A DNA stretch of 64,000 nt from Pelomonas sp963422775 (GTDB lineage: Bacteria; Pseudomonadota; Gammaproteobacteria; Burkholderiales; Burkholderiaceae_C). The DNA lies in the NCBI GenBank assembly GCA_963422775.4, contig CAUJSJ030000094.1, positions 7,733 through 71,732 of the forward strand, given 5' to 3'. Positions 60,645-64,000 of the stretch are shown piece after piece (position 1 is the first letter of the stretch; each line of letters opens with the position of its first letter). Made by a program: the position numbers and the translations under genes. The notes beneath the pieces were generated by a model, which did not search any database, was not told the DNA's origin, and was given only the letters and a program-made list of their open reading frames with translations.

Positions 60645-61747
60645 GCATCCAGACCCGAGCCGCCGTCGCCTGGAAGGCTGGCGCGCCGCTGACCATCGAA
60701 ACCCTGGACCTGCAAGGCCCGAGCGACGGCGAGGTGCTGGTCGAGGTCAAGGCCACCGGCATCTGCCACACGGACGACTTCACGCTGTCGGGCGCCGACC
60801 CCGAAGGCCTCTTCCCCGCCGTGCTGGGCCACGAGGGCGCAGGCGTCGTGCTGGAGAGCAAGGTGCCGTGGCTGAAAGCCGGTGACCACGTCATTCCCCT
60901 GTACACGCCGGAATGCCGCGAATGCAAGTTCTGCCTGAGCCGCAAGACGAATCTCTGCCAGGCCATCCGCTCCACGCAGGGCAAGGGCCTGATGCCCAAC
61001 GGCACGTCGCGCTTCTCGCTGAACGGCGAGCCCATCTTTCACTACATGGGCACGAGCACGTTTGCCAACCACATCGTCGTGCCGGGCATCGCACTCGCCA
61101 AGATCCGGCCGGACGCGCCCTTCGACAAGGTCTGCTACATCGGCTGCGGCGTCACGACGGGCGTGGGTGCGGTGCTGTTCACGGCCAAGGTGGAGGCGGG
61201 CGCGACGGTGGTGGTGTTCGGCCTGGGCGGCATCGGGCTGAACGTGATCCAGGGCGCCAAGATGGTGGGCGCCGGCAAGATCATCGGCGTGGACATCAAC
61301 CCGGCGCGCGAGGCGATGGCGCGGCGCTTCGGCATGACGGACTTCGTGAACCCGAAGGACGTTGGCAATGTCGTCGATCACATCGTGCAGCTGACCGATG
61401 GCGGCGCGGACTACTCGTTTGAATGCGTCGGCAATGTGCAGCTGATGCGCCAGGCGCTGGAGTGCACGCACAAGGGTTGGGGGCGCAGCATCATCATCGG
61501 CGTGGCGCCTGCCGGGGCGGAAATCTCGACGCGGCCGTTCCAGTTGGTGACGGGGCGGAAATGGGAAGGGTCGGCGTTTGGCGGTGCGCGGGGGCGTACC
61601 GATGTGCCCAAGATCGTCGACTGGTATATGGAAGGCAAGGTGAAGATCGACGAGTTGATCACGCACAAGCTGAAGCTGGAGGACATCAATGAAGGCTTCG
61701 AGCTGATGCGGCGCGGCGAGTCGATCCGCTCAGTGGTGGAGTTTTGA
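60641..61747 (+). CDS. frmA: S-(hydroxymethyl)glutathione dehydrogenase (class III alcohol dehydrogenase)
   Basis: 368 residues, zinc-dependent medium-chain dehydrogenase. Catalytic zinc ligands are in GICHTDDFTLSG (C42), LGHEGAG (H64) and YIGCGVTTG. The structural zinc site is CRECKFCLSRKTNLC. The NAD site is VFGLGGIGLNVIQGAKMVGA. GKGLMPNGTSRFSL is typical of the glutathione-dependent class. It oxidises the formaldehyde–glutathione adduct. The start is fixed by GCAGGAG upstream and the ATGA overlap with the FUSC gene. S-formylglutathione hydrolase, its usual neighbour, is not in the window. Confidence 0.96.
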   Translation: MSIQTRAAVAWKAGAPLTIETLDLQGPSDGEVLVEVKATGICHTDDFTLSGADPEGLFPAVLGHEGAGVVLESKVPWLKAGDHVIPLYTPECRECKFCLSRKTNLCQAIRSTQGKGLMPNGTSRFSLNGEPIFHYMGTSTFANHIVVPGIALAKIRPDAPFDKVCYIGCGVTTGVGAVLFTAKVEAGATVVVFGLGGIGLNVIQGAKMVGAGKIIGVDINPAREAMARRFGMTDFVNPKDVGNVVDHIVQLTDGGADYSFECVGNVQLMRQALECTHKGWGRSIIIGVAPAGAEISTRPFQLVTGRKWEGSAFGGARGRTDVPKIVDWYMEGKVKIDELITHKLKLEDINEGFELMRRGESIRSVVEF

Positions 61748-61812
61748 GGTTGCTTTGGCCGAGAGTGCTGCTGCTCGGTGCATTGCCGGGAGTCCCACCC
61801 GGCAGCGGGGTA

Positions 61813-61840
61813 ACTTTCTTCTGCGGGGCCAGAAGAAAGT
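61813..61840. terminator. Arm hairpin of the long repeat, possible frmA terminator
   Basis: ACTTTCTTCTG (61813-61823) and CAGAAGAAAGT (61830-61840) form a perfect 11-bp stem with a 6-nt loop, 66 bp after the frmA stop. No T-run follows, so termination is possible but unproven. Confidence 0.4.
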
Positions 61841-62284
61841 CACCAAAGAAGAGGCCCTGAACCGCACACGAGCACCACATGCCCAGAGTGCGCGTGGTAA
61901 CACCACTCGGTGACTGGGCAGACGCGACCCGCTGCGCTCTCGCTGCTGTCCCTGTCACCAGCACCACCCATCGCACCACCTGCCCGCTTAACGTCGGCTG
62001 CACGCCGAACTCGCCAGGAATAGCCAAGGCAGCGTCGCTCGGGCGACGCGATTGCTGCGCGGCATCCACCAGGGCGTCGCCCCAGCGACGCCGCATTCGC
62101 ATTCACTGATAAGCCCGGCGTGCAGCCGGCGTTAAGCGGCGTGACGGAGGATGGATGGTGCTCGTCACAGGGACAGCAGCGAGAGCGCAGCGGGTCGCGT
62201 ATGGGCACAACCCCGGCGGTTGTTTTCGCGCGCCGCTGATGGCGGTGTCGCGCTGGCGTGCGGTTCAGCGCCTCTTCTTTGGTG

Positions 62285-62312
62285 ACTTTCTTCTGGCGCC
62301 GCAGAAGAAAGT
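62285..62312. terminator. Second arm hairpin of the long repeat
   Basis: The same stem recurs at ACTTTCTTCTG (62285-62295) / CAGAAGAAAGT (62302-62312), in mirror position about the repeat centre, 48 bp past the stop of the leftward DUF1272 gene. It may end that transcript, again without a clear T-run. Confidence 0.4.
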
Positions 62313-62359
62313 TACCCGCCCGCCGGGGCGGACTCCCGGCACCGTACTCGCGCAGAAAG

Positions 62360-62668
62360 CTAGCGCTGCTCGGGCGGCAGATTCTCCAGCGCCTCGACCA
62401 GGCGCGCATGCGCCTCCAGATCCACCGGCCTCACCTTCGGCTCCGTCCTCGCCGGATAGTCGCCGAGATAGTTCCCACCCTTCCAGTTCCGCGCCGGCCT
62501 CACCGGCCTCGGCACGAAGCCGCCTCCGCAGTTCGGGCAGACATTGCCCAACGGCCCCTCGGCACACCCCACGCAGAAGGTGCATTCAAAGTTGCAGATG
62601 CGCGCATCCACCGACTCCGGCGGCAACGCAACCGCGCAATGCTCACAACAAGGCCGCAGCTCCAGCAT
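62360..62668 (-). CDS. DUF1272 Cys-rich protein
   Basis: 102 residues. The N-terminal 60 residues carry a treble-clef-like zinc pattern: CCEHC, then ICNFECTFCVGCAEG and VCPNCGGGFVPRP, exactly the DUF1272 layout. The C-terminal 40 residues are a basic/acidic tail (KVRPVDLEAHARLVEALENL). It is cytoplasmic and probably zinc-binding; the function is unknown. It starts 2 bp after the GST stop and so is likely co-transcribed with it. Confidence 0.92.
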   Translation of the reverse strand: MLELRPCCEHCAVALPPESVDARICNFECTFCVGCAEGPLGNVCPNCGGGFVPRPVRPARNWKGGNYLGDYPARTEPKVRPVDLEAHARLVEALENLPPEQR

Positions 62669-62670
62669 GG

Positions 62671-63351
62671 TCAGCGTGCCTTCCGATACGGCTCGTCTTC
62701 GACGATGAAGTCCTGCTCCCGCATCGCGTCCGCGATCCAGTCCTCCACGGCCGGGTGGGCCAGCAGCGCGTCTCGATAGACCGCGGCGGCCTCCGACACC
62801 GGCAGGCCGAAGCGGCTCAACCGCACGGCCACCGGCGCGAAGTAGGCGTCTGCCGCGCTGAACCCGCCGAACAGGTAGGGCCCGCCGCTGCCCGCCAGCG
62901 CGTCGCTCCAGGCTGCGTCCAGCCGCGCCACGTCAGCGCGCAGGGCCTCGTCCTCTGCCCAGAGCCTCGCGCCGACGTCGGGGAAGAACACCTCGATGTT
63001 CATCGGGCAGACGGTGCGCAGCCGCGTGAAGCCGGCGTGCATCTCGGCGCACAGGCTGCGCGCCCGGGCGCGGTCCTTCACGGCGCGCGGCCAGATCGCG
63101 TGCTCGGGATGGCGGTCGGCGATGTACTCGGCGATGGCCAGCGTGTCCCAGACCGCGAAGCCGTCGTCCTCGACGATGACGGGCACGCGCCGGGTCGGTG
63201 TGACGCCGGCGATGACACGCGTCCACTCCGAGTCCGGTGTGAAGTCGAAGCGCAGCAGTACCTCTTCAAACGGAATGCCGAAGGCCGCCAGCAGCACGCC
63301 GCTGCGCATGGACCAGGACGAGTAGTTCTTGTTGCCGATGTAGAGCTTCAT
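62671..63351 (-). CDS. Glutathione S-transferase
   Basis: 226 residues. The N-terminal thioredoxin-like domain opens MKLYIGNKNYSSWSMRSGVL, with serines at the position of the catalytic residue and RRVPVIVEDDGFAVWDTLAI containing the cis-Pro and the glutathione-binding acidic turn. The all-helical C-domain has GPYLFGGFSAADAYFAPVAV, the usual N-capping Asp helix. It conjugates or reduces electrophiles with glutathione. The start MKLYIG is chosen over a longer frame because homology begins there. Confidence 0.93.
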   Translation of the reverse strand: MKLYIGNKNYSSWSMRSGVLLAAFGIPFEEVLLRFDFTPDSEWTRVIAGVTPTRRVPVIVEDDGFAVWDTLAIAEYIADRHPEHAIWPRAVKDRARARSLCAEMHAGFTRLRTVCPMNIEVFFPDVGARLWAEDEALRADVARLDAAWSDALAGSGGPYLFGGFSAADAYFAPVAVRLSRFGLPVSEAAAVYRDALLAHPAVEDWIADAMREQDFIVEDEPYRKAR

Positions 63352-63432
63352 GGGGCCTTTCGTGAGGGCCGGCAAGCTTAGGCGGCCCGGTGCGCGGCTG
63401 GGTTGACCAATCCGCAACGGATTGATGCGCGC

Positions 63433-64000
63433 TCAGCGCCGGGCGCGCCAGCCGTCCAGCCGCGCGATGCCGGCACCGGGCGACAGATAGGTCGGCAGCA
63501 CCGCCTCCAGCGAGGCCGGCGTGATGCCGAGTTCGGCCAGGCCGGGCAGCCGGCCGCTCGGCACGTTGGGCACCGTGAGCGAGGCGAGGTTGTCGCGCGA
63601 CAGCAGCGGCTCGCCGGGCAGGCATTCCATGAACAGGGCCTGCAGCGCGGCCAGCGGCCCGGGCAGAGGCAGCACGGGGCGCTCATGGCCGGCGACGCGG
63701 CCGGCCAGGCGCACCAGATCGCCCAGCGTCAGCGCGCGCGGCCCGGCGATCTCGTAGGTCTGGCCGATGGCTTCGCGGCGCAGCAGCGTTTCGACCAGGG
63801 CGCTGGCCAGGTCCTGCACCCACACCGGCTGCAGCTGCGCGCCCGCACCGCCCAGCGGCATCAGCGGGAAATGGCGTTGCAGACGGGCGAACAGGTTGAC
63901 GCTGCTGTCGCCGTCGCCGACGACGAGGGACGGGCGCACCAGCGTCAGCGCCAGCCCATGGGTCTGGGCCGCGACCTGCAGCACCGCCTCGCCGGCCGCC
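63433..64000 (-). CDS. NDUFA9-like NAD(P)-binding SDR protein, 5' truncated
   Basis: About 189 codons of the C-terminal two-thirds of an atypical/extended short-chain dehydrogenase of the complex-I NDUFA9 family; the frame runs past the right window edge, so the NAD(P) motif is missing. Recognisable are LTLVRPSLVVGDGDSSVNLF, PVWVQDLASALVETL and GQTYEIAGPRALTLGDLVRL. In Burkholderiales such genes encode NAD-dependent epimerase/dehydratase-like proteins of unclear role, perhaps in quinone or lipid metabolism. Confidence 0.88.
   Translation of the reverse strand, partial: AAGEAVLQVAAQTHGLALTLVRPSLVVGDGDSSVNLFARLQRHFPLMPLGGAGAQLQPVWVQDLASALVETLLRREAIGQTYEIAGPRALTLGDLVRLAGRVAGHERPVLPLPGPLAALQALFMECLPGEPLLSRDNLASLTVPNVPSGRLPGLAELGITPASLEAVLPTYLSPGAGIARLDGWRARR

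Larger units (their letters stand above)
61748..62359. repeat. 612-bp non-coding region dominated by a long imperfect inverted repeat
   Basis: The segment 61784-62341 is a near-palindrome. The two outer arms (about 61784-61865 and 62262-62341) are nearly identical in inverted orientation. Further matching blocks lie inside, such as GACGCGACCCGCTGCGCTCT near 61921 and its reverse complement near 62200, and GGCTGCACGCCG near 61995 and its partner near 62118. The centre is near 62062 and contains smaller hairpins (GCGTCGC…GCGACGC). Each arm carries an 11-bp self-hairpin. Open frames here are by-products of the repeat; I see no gene. Confidence 0.85.

Noticed and set aside
61840..62409. Open frames of 76-189 codons inside the 61.8-62.4 kb region
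   Set aside because: They follow the inverted repeat, have no ribosome sites, and their translations mirror each other rather than any protein family.

Overview
The window is about 70% G+C, densely packed, and has codon use typical of a Burkholderiales betaproteobacterium. I would place it in the Roseateles/Mitsuaria/Pelomonas/Rubrivivax neighbourhood. This placement is inferred from gene content: a SAH riboswitch in front of a split metH, a TorF-like porin–glnK–amtB unit, a proteobacterial-type gshA, a Bug-type solute receptor, DUF1272, and an NDUFA9-like SDR. I see no tRNA, rRNA, CRISPR array, transposase, prophage gene or plasmid origin. It reads as ordinary chromosome, with both edges cutting through genes.

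Layout. 1-8.7 kb: the 3' part of a flotillin gene; a leftward ECF sigma/anti-sigma/exported-protein operon; a VOC protein, an AhpD-like protein, a methionine-type aminotransferase coupled to a TPR protein, a soluble chemoreceptor-signalling-domain protein behind a sigma54-like promoter, and a MerR regulator divergent from a small membrane protein. 8.6-19.9 kb: a leftward reductive pyrimidine catabolism operon (preT-preA-mmsA-NCS1 transporter-hydA-VOC-hyuC-unknown exported protein), divergent from a RutR-like TetR regulator. 20-25.7 kb: a small HTH/VOC pair, then a leftward GntR-controlled operon with two ABC-2 exporters, one of whose ATPases is fused to an acyltransferase membrane domain. 25.8-34.7 kb: a degenerate HD-type protein, SAH riboswitch plus metH, twin glycine-zipper proteins, comM, and a trypsin-like protease coupled to a membrane protein. 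34.7-37.6 kb: a nitrogen-controlled porin–glnK–amtB operon with a sigma54 promoter and two NtrC-like sites. 37.7-50.5 kb: gshA, M13 peptidase, kup, an APC permease, a class II amidotransferase, BenE, gshB, a repeat protein and a DUF885 protein. 50.5-61.7 kb: a solute-binding protein, a membrane metallophosphoesterase, a MarR-controlled flavin monooxygenase/Bug receptor pair, a TPR-zincin protein, a FUSC protein and glutathione-dependent formaldehyde dehydrogenase. 61.8-62.3 kb: a roughly 560-bp imperfect long inverted repeat. 62.4-64 kb: DUF1272, glutathione S-transferase and a truncated NDUFA9-like gene.

How the genes work together. PreTA reduces uracil/thymine, HydA opens the ring, HyuC releases beta-alanine, and MmsA can handle the resulting malonate semialdehyde. 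The beta-alanine aminotransferase is not in the window. Glutathione is a recurring theme (gshA, gshB, frmA, a GST), but these genes are not in one operon. Many adjacent genes are joined by 4-bp stop/start overlaps (ATGA or GTGA), marking translationally coupled operons.

The best candidates for something undescribed are the acyltransferase–ABC ATPase fusion in the GntR operon, the TPR protein with an embedded HExxH domain, the MerR/perfect-dyad/membrane-protein pair, the tiny exported Cys peptide, and the long inverted repeat. All functional calls come from reading motifs by eye; no database search was run.
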